Origin: Notospermus geniculatus
Taxonomy: Eukaryota > Nemertea > Pilidiophora > Heteronemertea > Lineidae
Assembly: GCA_002633025.1 (NCBI GenBank)
Contig: NMRB01001638.1
Location: forward strand, 62,001-126,000
Length of the DNA stretch: 64,000 nucleotides
Direction of reading: 5' to 3'
The number at the start of each line of letters is the position of its first letter. Positions within the stretch are counted from its first letter, which is position 1. Shown one piece after another: positions 9,698 through 24,600 of the stretch. The notes below the pieces were generated by a model. That model was given only the letters and a program-made list of their open reading frames with translations, did no database searches and was not told where the DNA came from. The position numbers were made by a program, and so were the translations under genes.

Positions 9698-12600
9698 CTG
9701 AAACGGATTCACACTGATTAGTTCCTGTACCTTGGCAAGAAGAATTGGCAACAGAACTGATAACTCCGAAACGGACAAGAGCTGGTATGTTCTACATGCA
9801 ACCGCGAGATTTGGGGTGTAATGTATTTACTCGAACCAATAGACGATTCTCGAATTCGCAGATCTGCGCACTTCCGCCGAAATCGCAACCACAACCTCGA
9901 TCTGAAACCGGCTGACGGGGGGGATTCAACAATGGTCGACTCTGACGCAACGTCGTCGAAGTCACTGTCGTGGGGTTCTCTGCGTCACGTCATTCAGTTT
10001 CAGACCGAGGTTGTGGTTGCGATTTCGGCGGAAGTGCGCAGGGGCCTGGGGCCATATGCATAAAACTACTTAAGTATGAAAATCCCAAGGGATTCCCTCA
10101 AACCACCACTAAAGTGGAAATCTTAACTTAAGGGAGATGCAGAAAGCTACTTTGGAATAGTGAAAGCCTCAAAATCACCCTTAACTCTAAGTGTGGTCAC
10201 AGTTCCCTTAACTGACTCCTTAACTTCACAGTTGTGGCAGGCACAGGTTGGAATATGCTATCCATGCTGTTTTTTAATGCATGCTAGCCAAATAGGCCGG
10301 GGAAATTATGTGCTAGGCTAGGGTGGGATAACATTGAACTGTGCCAAGGATTTTGATTTGACAGACTATGCATCCTCTTTCTGTCCTACCAATTTGGTAA
10401 CCTCTTTTTTGTTTTCCACCGTTAATAGCCACTTTACACAGTTCCTAACATACTAAAATGTGCATTACAGCATTGCCTGCAGTCATGTTCATGTACATGC
10501 AGCCTACATTTGAGAAACCTTCCTTAAGTATAACACTCAAGAAATCTGGGAAACCCCTTGAATACTGAAATTTCATTGGCTGACACCACAATTCCTGGAA
10601 ATACTTTAGTTAAGGGTTGCCCTTAGCTGAGTATGCCCTTATTTTGTTTTATGCATACACCTTAAGTATGGCACTTGGTAAAGTGAAATCCTTAGACTTT
10701 AAGGGTAAGTTTTGCACTTAACTTAAGGAAGATTTATGCATATGGCCCCTGATTCACAAAGCACACTTTGGCTAAGTGTGGTCTCAGTGTACTCTTAACT
10801 ATTGTTCATAAATCCCCACACAATAGTTAAGAGTACACTAAGACCACACTTAGGCGTAAGTGTGCTTTGTGAATCAGGCCCCAGATCTTTCTCGTTTACG
10901 TCAATTTGAGAATTGTCTATGGTTGACAGGAACTACGAAATACCGGATAGTTGTGCATTCAGACAAGTTTTGCAGATCAAGCTCTCCTGAAGATGCCTTA
11001 CCTTGCTAGGTCTGTAACTGCCTCTAAGATATTGCTACCATCCTTTGCACTCGTTTCTATGAACAAAGCCTCAAAACTCTGAAAGAAAAAGTTCAGTGAT
11101 CACTAAATCAGCCAAATAGATGGTTGTCGTTCATTAAACTTTGATTCCCTGACTATGACTGTGAATGTTTCATTTCTCCACTAACATTTCTCCGACACAG
11201 TGTTTTTCTTGAATCTTACCTTCGCCAACCTTTCCCCGTCGCTTGCTTTTACCGTCCGCCTACCGTCTGCCTCATACTCGTCACGAAGGTCTGTTTTATT
11301 CGCCACAAGCATAATCGGGATCGGCTTCTGGGCACCATCCTGCAAGACAGAGGGAAAAGCCTTTGATGGGTTTTGTTTGGAAGGTTTCGTACGAGAGGGC
11401 GCTCAGGCGTCGGACACATTAACAACATACGGGGTCTTACGCAGCGTCACTATGTTTGCCGAACGCGGAAAAGGGAAGAAACGAGGTGCCTCTTCTGCGC
11501 ATGTCAGGTGACACATCTTGAATTCTCTAATGATAAAGGCCAATCTAGCGTGTCATACCCCCAGAAAAATGCGCGGGGAAGTGATCCTCTGCAGGAGTGC
11601 CTCCTATCACCATGTTAAGTGTTTATGGTGCGAAATATAAAGCGCTCAAATATCGGCCAATATATTGAACGTTGGCACGTGTGTGGTGTATATCACCGTC
11701 AAAAAAACTGCTTTTCATTCTTTGAACAACAGCTTCAGTCTCGTTGCATGGATTGATCGCCATCGAAAAGCTTCTTTTTATTAAAATCAAAATATTTTAT
11801 GCACAAGCTAACAACCTTTGACTAGACATATGCTGAGTGCAAGAATCCCTCATTTGTCTTGTCTTGGTTTAATTAAGTTGGTGTCATTGTTCGTAAGCTT
11901 CCTGCAAACACTCTAGAGCGAGGAGAGCGAGGTACCGGTAAGAATGATAGATGTCACTAACTATATAATGCCAAAAACCAACGTTACCGCGGGAGGAATA
12001 TGCTTTCTATACGGATATAGCTACAGATGGATGAAGCTGTCTCAATAAAAATTGCCCATGAATTACTCAAAGAAAACCTTTTTGGAAATCGCTTTATATT
12101 TTGTTAGTACGATATCACACATCCCAGTTTAGGTGGTTAGCAGGAGGCGTACAGACCAAAGCCACGCGAGAGGATTTCGGAATATGTAGAGAGAGGTTCA
12201 GACACGCAGTAATTTACGAATTCGTCAGTGACGACAGCGTCGCTGCCTCGTACTGAGCATCTGAACGTCTTTATATAGATACATGGTCACTACACAGGGG
12301 ACAGGATAGTGATTATACACAGGGATCCCTTAGAAAATGCCGATAATGATGGATGGAGAAACAACCATATTTCAATCAACTGTATATAGATACATTGTAG
12401 GACAGCTGTGTATAATACAGGCTCCAGAATGATACAGCGCACAGAGAAATATTGGTTTACATAGCATGAGGTTGTAGTCAGTCAATAACTAGTGTATTGG
12501 TTTCATTGCTCTCTGGTATCATATTAAGTTACGAGTTATGATAGTCCCAAAACGCTTCCACCATACATCGCGACCTTGGTCGATATGAGTGGTAGTCTTT

Positions 12601-15600
12601 GCTTGGAAGCACCATATTATGGTTCATTCGGATTAGTTATTCTCCAATGGTGTATTATGCGAGCTTGTCTTCGGCAGTCCTTGGCTCAGACGCCAGACAA
12701 GCGAACACAGGCAACAGAACCCGACCTCAACAAAATGCATGCATCCTTCATTTCTCTGTACGCTGTTGATAGGGTGAGAGAGTTAAGAACCCGTATCTAG
12801 TCATGCTCAGACAGGCCACACGGACTTACTTGGGAATCCTAAGGAACAAAGCATAAGAAAGAAACGTGTTAGTGCATGTCACATCTGGTTTGTGAGGGTC
12901 GGGGTGAAGCTGTGCAGGGACTTCACTCCTGGTATCAACCAGCAAAGGGCGGGACAAACAGCTGTGACTGAAAGTCACCAAACGTGGTGTCGTTCGAGCC
13001 CGGATTTCAAGTTGCAGATTTTTATATCTACCAGTCATGGTGACGAAAGTGTAAACGCGTTGAATACGAACTGGCGATTCAAGCGTGTTGTATGATCGAC
13101 AAGAAAGGCTAAAGTCACCTCGCAATGTTCCATTTTTAATAAACACCCAAAAGACCAAATTTCTCGGTTCGGGGAATCTCATCGTCCTACCCTGCTGAGA
13201 TACCGTCCAGTTTGGGGCGTCCTACGACAGACAGCCAACACCCTGGGGAAGGGATTGAACAAACTTACCTCAACTGCCTCGACCCAGTCTCTGACGTTGA
13301 TGAACGATCGTTCATAGGTACAGTCGTACAGCAACAAGACGCCATCCGCTCTCCGGAAGTAGGACTTAGCGATGCTGCGAAATCTGAAATGATTAGAGGG
13401 CGTTGGTCAAACCATGTTTAAGTTGGATGAGATCTTTCCTCGACTGCGCAGCTGATAAAGAGGCAACATCTATTTCGGGTTTAGGGTTCAGACGTAGGCC
13501 TTTAGGGTTCAGACGCAGGCCTACCTTTCCTGCCCAGCAGTGTCCCACAGCTGTAGTGCAATCACTCTGTTGTCGACTTCAACCGTCTTCGTCTGGAAGT
13601 CGACGCCGAGCGTGGAGTTCAAGTTATTGACAAACTTTCCTTTACACAGCCTCATGATGAAGCTGGACTTTCCCACAGCTGCATCTCCGGCAAGTACGAT
13701 CTTGTACATGCGCTCTGGTTCCTGGTTGATCTGCTTCTGTTGCGTCACTTCCTGTTGAGATAAAGGGAACTTGAATTAAAGGCAGCCTCTCGTTTGGAAT
13801 CAAACTTACATCGTCGCAGCTTGCGAAGACCGACGGAAAGACCCGAAGTGTTGCGAATGGGCCGCAACATGAGGACGAAGACAAGCACGGGATACGTTTT
13901 CCTGTGTTGTCTGCTAAGAACTGTCTCTATCTAGATGGATAGCGAGATGACGTAAGCAAGACGATGACACACATCAAAGATACCAAGATTCATCGTGATT
14001 AGTAAATTGTAGGTTAGAAGCTGCTATGATCACACGAACGTGAGGTGACAAGACAGCGTGCAAACAACCAAACATCCCGCCAGTCAACCTGTCCTGCTCG
14101 ATGCTGAGATGGCCCCCGACCGGAAACGTCATGACGTCATTACGAACCTTTGGAATTGCCGGCAGCTGCCGCCTAGTTCTGACCTTGACCGACTTCATAC
14201 TACTTCCTCTACTACTGGCTGCTGATGGCGGACGGCTGCGGTTGGGTGACCTTGAGGCTGAGCGTGACCTTTGATTCCGATAGATGTCAAGTTCTACTTC
14301 TGTGTCCATTTCGTCGTGGGAATCTGGGGCCTGCCGACGAGACTGAGGATAAATCGGCGGTTTTAGTGGTGATTCTACCTCTACCACAAGCAAAGCAGGG
14401 AAACAACGCACTNAGGATTGATTCAACATTTCTTCATCAAGGCCAAATAGGCCAATATGGCAGTATATAGCACCTTTTAAAGGTGTACGATAGTATAGCA
14501 ACACTGGTAGCCTCACAGTTCCTGACAGGTCTTCATGAATGTATAATGAACTTGAAATGAATGTAAGAGTTGTAGGTCTTCTGGTTTGGGAGAGGGTAAC
14601 CATAGAACATCATTGACTCACATACTGAAGTATATTTAATGCATGAAATTGACTGATATAATGTCACCGATAAAATAATTGGTACCATAAATATTTAACA
14701 CGTCGCTATATTCAATATGGCTACCGCTCATAAATTTGTCCGACCCGACTTCGTGAAAATTGGTTTAATCTGGCGAGCGCTATCAAATTGGACGATGAAT
14801 ATTTGATGTGATGATCTAGATGAAGTTGACAGTTATGTCAACATTGAATCAATTATTTTTACGGAGTGGTTTTTTCCTCTTTTAACAGTCCAACTGGAAA
14901 ATTGATTCTGTTTCAACCCATGAATTATGTTCCAATCGTCACAGACGAGACAAGTACAATGCGCGATGTAACAGGCACGCTGATTGGACGCCATTATTGA
15001 CACGGCCGCAAGTAAACAATATGGCAGATCTCGGTCTGTCCTTTCACAGAGTATGTCCTCTTATCTCATGCATATCATAACCCTCAGATACCATGAGCCT
15101 GGCAGGAGACCATAAGTAGCCTCCGACATCAACATGTATATCACCCCACCAAACTTTCTACAAATATACACTTAAATAATTTCTCGAGTACATTCAATGC
15201 AAGCGGTGTTTAAATGGTTGTTTTTTTTTGTCAGCAAGCAACTTTCACCACAGCCCTACTTCATACTCGGTTGGTATTGATCAAGTTTTCAAGTGTTCTG
15301 TGGAACTCTCAGTTCTCACATTGAACCAAACCCACTTCGATCCATGCACACTGTATGCAAACTTCACGTTATGTGTATGCAGGTATTTGTTTCAAACATG
15401 CCTGCTGTGGTAGTTGGCCATTTGCATTTGAATGTACTCTCAATTTTCTTTGTTCTTACACTTCCCTTCTTACGAGGACGAGGGTGGTTGCCAGAGACAC
15501 AAGCGCGTCCTCGGCCACGAACAGAACCAAAAGACATGAAACCCCTACTACACCGTCCTCGTTCCCCTTGCAAAACACACTGAGGCCTACTGCCAAGACC

Positions 15601-18600
15601 CCCTGCAGGCTTTGCTGGATGACTCTGACCAGAGGGAGACACCGCGACGATTGAAATCAAGTCCAATTCCCCCTTGGAATGCTACCAATGTCCAAAGCAA
15701 AGGAAATGAAGATGTCTCCAGACTCACCGAAATCTTCTGGAAGGCTCTCTTTGTCGTAGCTTCTTTGCCGGTTCGTCCGCCGCTGGGCGACCATGGCTGG
15801 GTCACATATGGCCAAACTTTCGTTGTCGTACTCTGGTAGTGAGGAACAGACACTTCGCGACCTGCAATAGATGATATGATGCTTGCGTAATTCAATCTGC
15901 TCTTCTGTTGGGCGATATCCAGCTCGAAGCTTGTTCAAAGATGCATCATACCCTGGCCATTGGCTTCTTTCCTTGGACCTATCCAATTTACTTGGTAGAG
16001 CGCAAACAGGTGGCAGAGATTCGAACCTCTGACTCTTCCACCGAGGCCACAAGTTGGAAAGCTATGGTGGTTATTGCCGTGAGATCGACAATTCGATGAA
16101 ATTCTGTGAAAAGCTGACGACGAATTCTGCTCACCGATATTTCGAATGACCGAGAGCAATAAACGGTCTGCTTACCTTTCGACTCCGATGCCACCGGTTA
16201 AGTAGGCCCCAACTACCGAGCCTCGACCCTCTTCAAATCGATTGGGCGGCTAGCAAGAGAGAAGAGATGAGCGAATCAATGACAATTTGACCTTAATTAC
16301 TGAAATATCAATAGTTGTAACAGAAATTGGAGGTTAGGTATGATAACGAACGGCGATTCTCGTTTTGTGTTGCTTCTCAGCTCTCTGATGTATGGTGTAA
16401 TAGGTGAGTGAGTCTTGGAGACTATGTCCTGGCGACCAACAGCAACAACAGCTAATGAGCTGAACCGACTGCTACAACGGAAAGATGTTGCTGTTATAAG
16501 GATGGGATCTGAATGACACCAGTCCCAATGGTGAAGGAAGGACTGAGGGCAAGGAACTAGAAGTATGGTGTGTGCGTGTGTGCGTGTGTGTGTGTGTGTG
16601 TGAATAGCCCAATGGTGTTCAAAGATAGGTGATGTGTATAGCTGAATACGGTTTGAAAAAAACAAAATGTTGATTCGAATTACAGAGAAAGGAAGCGCAT
16701 AGTGGTTGATTTCAGTCAAATCGTCATCCATACGGGTCATTTTCGAAGTCGACAATCCACTGCATGTACATCAAAGCTCCACTCTCCGGGACGCCATGAC
16801 CTGTGACGAAACCACTTTGCATTTTTATGCTCGATGAATAATTATTAACTGATATGATAGGATCTCAGATTCAATTGATTATCAAGAAATAATAATTTGT
16901 CAACAACACATGAATATACAATGCTGAATGGTTGGAAGTTAATTACGAAATGGTTATGAGCTCATCTAAGTTTTTTTTTTCTATTGATTATGCATTGGAT
17001 ATCCAAGTTTAAACCACCTCAAGGAACTTTATTCAGAACTACCGCCACTAGGAGGCGCTGTGAGCGTTTGTACCTTTTTTCGACGTCTCGTCCTTGTTGC
17101 AATACGTCAAAGACGTCGTGACGTGACTTCATTACGTTGCTTTGCTCTGTTTTTGACGTCTTCGGTACAACCGCTCGCAGCGCCGCCCTGTCGGGATAAA
17201 AAGTTATGCGGGTTCCTCATTCAACCATCATTGACGATTCAGACACGTCCAACTACCGGCCGACAGTGTGCTGTTACTCAGTTAGATTTCGTTACAATAT
17301 TATCATCAATTGAGATTCATATACATGTATTCCCTTTGAGAAAGGCAGATGGTAGAGAAAAACGATATCTTCCTCGGCACCTAGTGATCTTGAGACGGTC
17401 TCAAAAGAGTTAATGACTCATCTAGGCACGGTACCAGGGTCCACTTCCATTTGGTAATCTGCCTGACTGAGTTTATTTCCTCTCCCGTCGTACCATGCCT
17501 GTTAGTATGCCGTCTAGACCACAGTAATCCCTCGGGTATTACCAGAGGCACAAGAGAAGCTGAACCAAGCGGCTGTCATGTCGAGGTTGGTTTATGAGCC
17601 GGACGTGAGAGTCAGTACGTCTTTCAGCCTTATGAGGCGGATGTCAATAAATAGAGTGGATTGGCGCTTAGGCATGACGCGAAAGGTGTCAATACGGTGC
17701 TTGGTCCTGACAGGAGATCTCGCTGATGGAATGCAGGTGTGATAGGAATTCCGTTGCATCTCTAGAGGGAGAGTTTTCTCGTGCGAGTTGGCTCTCAATG
17801 GGCAATTCACCNAAGAATATATGTTGGCTTGCTGTCACAGCATGCTGTGTACCCAACCATAATTTTTCAGTTGCATACACAGCATGCTGTGTACATATCC
17901 TCAGCCATAATAATTTGTCAACAACACATGAATATACAATGCTGAATGGTTGGAAGTTAATTACGTAATGGTTATGAGCTCATTTTTTTCTGTTGATATC
18001 CAAGTTTAAACCACCTCAAGGAACTTAACCAGCAGAACTACCGCCACTGAGGCGCTGTGAGCAGTTGTACCTTCTTTCAACGTCTCGTCCGTGTTGCCCT
18101 GCGTCAAGGACGTCATGACGCGACGTCATTGCGTTGCTTTGCTCTGTTTTTGACTTCTTCGGTACAACCGCTCGCAGCGCCGCCCTGTCGGGATAAAAAG
18201 TTATGCGGGTTCCTCATTCAACCATCATTGACGATTCAGACACATCGAACTACCGGCCGACAGTGTGCTGTTACTCAGTTAGATTTCGTTACAATATCAT
18301 CATCAATTGAGATTCATATACATGTATTCCCTTTGAGAAAGGCAGATGGTAGAGAAAAACGATATCTTCCTTGGCACCTAGTGATCTTGAGACGGTCTCA
18401 AAAGAGTTAATGATTCGTCTAGGCACGGTCACCAGGGTCCACTTCCATTTGGTAATCTGCCTGACTGAGTTTATTTCCTCTGCCGTCGTACCATGCCTGT
18501 TAGTATGCCGTCTAGACCACAGTAATCCCTCGGGTATTACCAGAGGCACAAGAGAAGCTGAACCAAGCGGCTGTCATGTCGAGGTTGGTTTATGAGCCGG

Positions 18601-21600
18601 ACGTGAGAGTCAGTACGTCTTTCAGCCTTATGAGGCGGATGTCAATAAATAGAGTGGATTGGCGCTTAGGCATGACGCGAAAGGTGTCAATACGGTGCTT
18701 GGTCCTGACAGGAGATCTCGCTGATGGAATGCAGGTGTGATAGGAATTCCGTTGCATCTGTAGAGGGAGAGTTTTCTCGTGCGAGTTGGCTCTCAATGGG
18801 CAATTCACCATTGTTGGTTTCCTCACGGCTTCTGCCTTGACCAGGGCTGTAACTACTGCCAAGAGTGTTCTGCAGCTGAGTTGCCCATAGAGAGCCAACT
18901 TTTCCCCCCGAGAAAACTCTCACCCGGAGGCGAGAACTAGTAAAAGCAGAAGAACAATGCCACATCCTGGAACGTTCCTGACCACGTCCCTAACGCCGGA
19001 CAAATGCATCCGTTGCAAAATGATGCGGGCATTCAATATCGGAGGATGATTTGGTCCTCCGATATTGGATGCCCGCATCATTTTGCAACGGGAGGTGACC
19101 TTCAGAGCACTGATATTTGTGGAGAAGGGCGCTCGTTCGGTGATCTGGACAGGTATACCTTTACCTTAGGGCAGGGAAGGCTAGTATCCGAAAGGTTTAA
19201 GAGGAAGAACCACAAGACGTGAATAGAACGTAACAAAGTTTAAACTTTAATAGCAAAATGCAAGAAGCACAAGCGACATGTTAACAGATGGCAAGAAACG
19301 ATACAATTAGTGTAGGGAATGAAAATCATTTGGTAATGTAAGCTTAGAACCCCATAAACGCGCCTCAATGACAAGGTGTGCCACAGTTTTTGTGCCACGG
19401 GCTCCTTGCTCCACCCCCAGGCAGTATCACACCAACTCATTTCTGACCTCAAACGTCTAAACAATGAAATGTAATGTACATCACTTGGTCACTTGCCTTT
19501 CCACTCTATTCACCCTTCCTTTCACATTGAATGGTAGGATTATGTGGGGTCAAAGGGCACTGCCAGGGCGAACAATGAACAATTACATCAGATCCACCTA
19601 GGAGTATTATTTGTCACAGGCCACTTGTCAACGAAGACCATTCAGTGCCACCAGCTCATGCGGCAGACCGTGACTCAGAGCGGTGTCATAGAGTGGGGCA
19701 AGTGCCAGAGAAATGTTTCTGTGGTGAGATTTTTTGAAAAATCAGAAAACAACCGACTAAAACAACTGGCTTTAAAGGTAGAAATATCACAAAATGTAAC
19801 GTTATCGCGCCCCTATCTAATGTTCTAGTCGTTTACCTCAACAATACCAGTTGTCAAACTTTGCTCAAAGACCTAACGCGACTTTCAGACAAACTTTTGA
19901 CATGAAGCAATCGTTCAAAGTCGCGAAGTCTGGTGTCACTGTACCCACTACATCATCTACAGGAATGATAAATCTTCGTCATCCATCAAAAAGCTCAAAC
20001 TGCCCTTTTCACAGGAACATCAGAAATGTGGAGTCCACGTTTGATAGTTTTGGTGCGCATCATGTTAGTGAGTGGAGCTGAGAGGAATGGAATAGTTACA
20101 TCTGATCACATAGGCCTACCTTCCACTCTTTGTCCGGTTCCGGAAGGCTAAAGGAAGTGACGTCAAACGGATTCCATTGCCCAGTTGCACTCTGGGAAGT
20201 AGTAGCTGGCGCTATATGTCTAATTTGTGTGGCTGTTTTACTTCCGATTTGATGCAATGGTGCGCTGTCCTTTGGTGCTTGTTGGCCGACACCAGCGGTG
20301 GTATCCCTGGCAGGAGATCTCGAACCCTCGATGGGTGTACTATGACTTAATTGTCCACGAACTTTAACAGAATGATGCTCTGTAGCTGATGAAGTAGCGA
20401 AAGAAGTACTAGCAATAGAACTTCGATCGTAAAGTTTGCTAGACTGATAATCACCGGCAGATGTGGAAAGAGTGCGTGCAGTAGTTTCGGTTGTTGCTAC
20501 ACGAGACAAAACTGGTTGATCTAAGTCCTCTTTTGGCTGATAAGACCGTGTAGAACTATCGTCCAAATCAAATGTATTCATGTGATAGATCTTAACCGGT
20601 GTATAGTTCCGCCGAGAAGAAGATTCAGTCTTGGGTGTTCCGGTATCGCTGTCCACAGACTTTTCTACTGTTGATGCGACACCACTGTCAGCCTCACTAA
20701 CAGACCCACCCTCAAAACTTGGAACTCTTTCCGAACCCAGCGGTGGGATTCGGACGAGACCTCTGCTGGGTTCATGGTCCATATTTGGGTCCCTATCGAA
20801 GTCTCTAGCCAAAGAAGTACTAGTATCATCGACAACAGCAGCAGACCACCTAGGCTCATCCGAAATGTCTGTAATACCTCTTGTCTGCTTGACAAAGTCC
20901 TTGTCTGTATGCCCAGAGCAGCCGGCAGGATAACTAGAGTGCATGTAGGTGACGTTAGTGTTCGTGTCGGCGTAGGTAGAGCACCCTGCCACGTAACTAG
21001 AAGTTACGTTAGTGTTAGTGTTCGTGTTGGTGTAGGTGGAGCAGCCTGCGCCATAACTATAATGCATGTAGGTGACGTTTGTGTTCGTGTCGCCGTAGCT
21101 AGAATACCCTGCAGCGTAACTAGAAGTTACGTTGGTGTTGGCGTTCGTGTTGCCGTAGGTAGAGCGCCCTACAGCATAACTTGAATGCATGTAAGTAACG
21201 TTAGTGTTCGTGTTGGTGTAGGTAGGTGGGACAGCGGAATGACGGCATCTGGTGGTCACATTCTGGGAAGGTTTCTTAGCAACACGACCCTGTCCCTCTG
21301 TGTTAAAGGTCGTATCGTTAACCTCAATCAGATAGTTTATGGAATTAGCGATCGATTCGGCAAAGTTCCCCAACGTTTTGAATACATCTCCTTTGCTTTC
21401 GGTTTGAGTGGTATTCAAAATATCCATGTCATCAACACATCCAATTCCTCTGTACGCATTGCTGTTCTGTCTCAAAGGAACTGAGCCGGACATTGTTTCA
21501 ATCCTTTGGTTTACCATTCCAACAGCTTGTCGACCATCAGACTTACAGGATGGTACTGTTGTCACATTTGCAGAGTTAGCCGGTTCTTGAGTGACAGGTC

Positions 21601-24600
21601 GAGGCCTCATTTTACATTTTGTAGTTCTTGTCCAGGTATCTATCGGCATGACGTTCTCCGATGTCCTTGCGGCGCCCGCCACAGGCATTTTTCTTGAATC
21701 TAAAATACTTGGTGGCCCTGGTTTCTCATTGCTCAGTTGGCGAGCAGTGTTCCTTGTATCCCTGCTAGTTTTTGTAATGGTCGGACTTCTTGACGACGAC
21801 ACAGCAGTATTGCCACCTTCTCTGATGCTTTGTATCTCTGATTTTGGACCAAGGATGCTATCAGCACCCCCGGCATCGCTGACGTTACGTCCCGATACAC
21901 TATCTGCAACAGAGTCAGTAGTATTGAGCATTGTTCCAGGTGTGACGCTCTGAAAACCCGGCTGGCATCCAGTTTGTATACCGGACGAGGGACCTCCGAT
22001 TCCTGTCCGGTGGATATTGCTTTCAATACCCGTACTACGTGACGTCATCACATTGTAACCCATTGGACCTTCGATTCTCTGGTGAGCTGGCGGAGGCCCC
22101 GTTTGTGTCCGTTCAAAATGCCTTGGTCCTGGTTCAATATACCCTGTACTTGTTCCTGACACATCAGTAGGACATGGTCCATATTGCTGTGAATGTTGCG
22201 ATGGCATGCCGTATCCCTGTTGAGGCAGGGAATCTGAGATTCCAGGTCGAATATTGGTACTTCCCAGCGGCAAGCCAATATTTTGTGCTCCTTGACCGTA
22301 GTTCGTTTTGCCTTGTGGTGGCCTGATATCGGGCTGCCCCGGGATGGGACGTGGAGAGGATGTACCAGGAATGTTCGGCAGGATTCGACCGGATCCTGGC
22401 TTGGGTGACCACGCCCGACATCCGGGTCCCGAACCATGTGCCGTAGTGCTGCCGTCTAGCGACTGAGAGGTGGGTGTGGATCTCAAAGCGTTCGACGCCT
22501 GTGAAGGCAGGTCACTGTTGATAGTTTGTTTGGGATAAATGGTTGTGTCCGTGCCTTTTACACTACTTCCTGGTGTTGACTTCAATTTCATTTTGTTTTC
22601 TACGACGGCTAACGGTGCCTCAGACCTTCGGGTGAGCCGGTCGTTTTGTGGCATATTTGGGGCTGGCGTGGCCTGATTTTGTCCTTGTACTGCCGCCCTT
22701 GACACCGGAAGACGGCCGCCGGGGTCATTACCCCCTATTCCTCCAACTCTCGACAGCGGCGCTGCTTGCTCCCGGCCTATAGTGCTTGGTGGATACACAC
22801 CTTGCGTCTCATTCCGTCTATCTTGTTGTAAGCCTGTAACAGTTGTAGCCGGGTAACCATCCATGCCTGCATCCGTTCGAACCTGGTGCTGTGTTTGAGT
22901 AATAGACCTACTCATTGCCATGTAGGAAGAAGGGGTTTCCAGATGTTTAGGCATCCCTTGCACGACTTGAGAATGCATATTCATTCCTTGTTGTGATTGC
23001 ATGCCGCTGTTTGCCTGCCTCCCAAATCCGAAAGTGCCTCCCGGAGCCTCGTTCCCAAGAACATGTGTTTGCATACGGTTATAATTCAATGACTGTGTGG
23101 TAAACGTCTCTGCACCTCTTGTCAACCTGTTCCCCGGCATATTCGACCTCGTCCCCATCCCATATTGCGGATTCGCAGACGCCAGTGTCTTTGACTTACT
23201 ATGTGAAACCCCCGTGCATACAACTGGACGCGGAGAGTCGTCCAACAAAGATGGCGGCATTTTCCCTTCCTTGATCACAGTCGAATCGCTACTCAGTCTT
23301 TTCATAGCACCCATGAGTTCGGGAGGAACCGAGCCAGGCCTTTGTAGACCTCCCGGCTGGTTCGTTGGCGTCACTGCTTCTTCAGCCATTGAAAGAGGCC
23401 GGATCCTTCTCCCAGCCGAAGCAGACTTCGCCGATTCAATACCAAGATTTCTATTTTCTTCTAAATACGGTGTAGGCGTCGGCACTCGTTCTCTTTTTAT
23501 CATTTGGCTATCCACTGCACAGCCATCCGTCAGACTTTGGATCCGACTGCTCTCCAAGAGAGTGAGTCCAGGTCGACTTGGAGACATTGCTGGAATCTGC
23601 GGCAGTTGTCTGCCAGTGCGAGGCCTTGAACTCTGACCTGTACCCCCTGCAACGCCGTACGTCTCATTGCTATAACAATCTACCGATGTCTGTCTCTTGT
23701 TTAACCTTGACCTTTGCGGGTTGCCATACTCTGTTGTTTCAGACAAACTCCTGTTCTTTCTCCATTTCAACCGGTCGGATCTTTCAGCAACTGTTGCATC
23801 AAACCGTTCCAAATTTGCCTGCAAGCTAGTGTCCCCATAACTTGACTTCGGTGACACAAGACCAAGTTCAGCAGCGTATTCAATATTTGGTGCAATCTGA
23901 CTTTCACCAGGTCCTAACACCGGAGAAGCTGTCAAAGATCTATGACCAGCTTGACGAAGGCCACCCCTCTCTACCCTTCTGAACGCTGAACAGGACGACT
24001 CCGAATTGGACCTAAGGTATGGCGGCCTTTTTGGATCATACATGCTTTCTGGGCGAACTATATCAGCTTGGAAATGGGATTTATGCAGTCCTAATTCACC
24101 CCGAGGTTCCATTGATAACGATTTGAAATGTGACTTCTCAGAATATGTGAGAGTTGTTCCATAGCGCGTGCTACTTCGGGAACTGTTTCCCTCTAGACCA
24201 CTTATCATCTCTGACTGCTTGTTCTGACTAATGTACGTATCGTCTCTGAAATTTGTAGCACTTTCATCATAATGCTGTCTACCGTAGTTAACGTTTGGCG
24301 ACTCACAGCGATTTCTCGACGTGCCCAAACGCCCAGACTTTGCCAAAGATAACAGTTCTGTGTTACTTCCGAAACGAATAGCGTGGGGGTTCGGCCTCTC
24401 CTTTGTCTCAGCAGTGATATTTTCGACCCTTGATATGCTGCTGTCCCTTGTAAGCCTCCCACGTGCCCTTTTTGTCCCTTCCTGTAACTCCGGGCTGTAC
24501 CGTAACGACTCCTCCACCGAGTCCCCGTATCGTGACCTCGACCCGTACACCCCCGGTGGTTCGCTAACATGTCTTCTACCAACCCTAGGGCTGTAGCTAT

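Noticed and set aside
16009-16049. tRNA-like sequence on the minus strand (GGTTCGAATC T-loop with a nearby A-box-like TGGCCTCGGTGG).
   Set aside because: The A-box and B-box words are too close for a full tRNA, and no matching acceptor stem or anticodon arm could be drawn. At most it is a SINE remnant.
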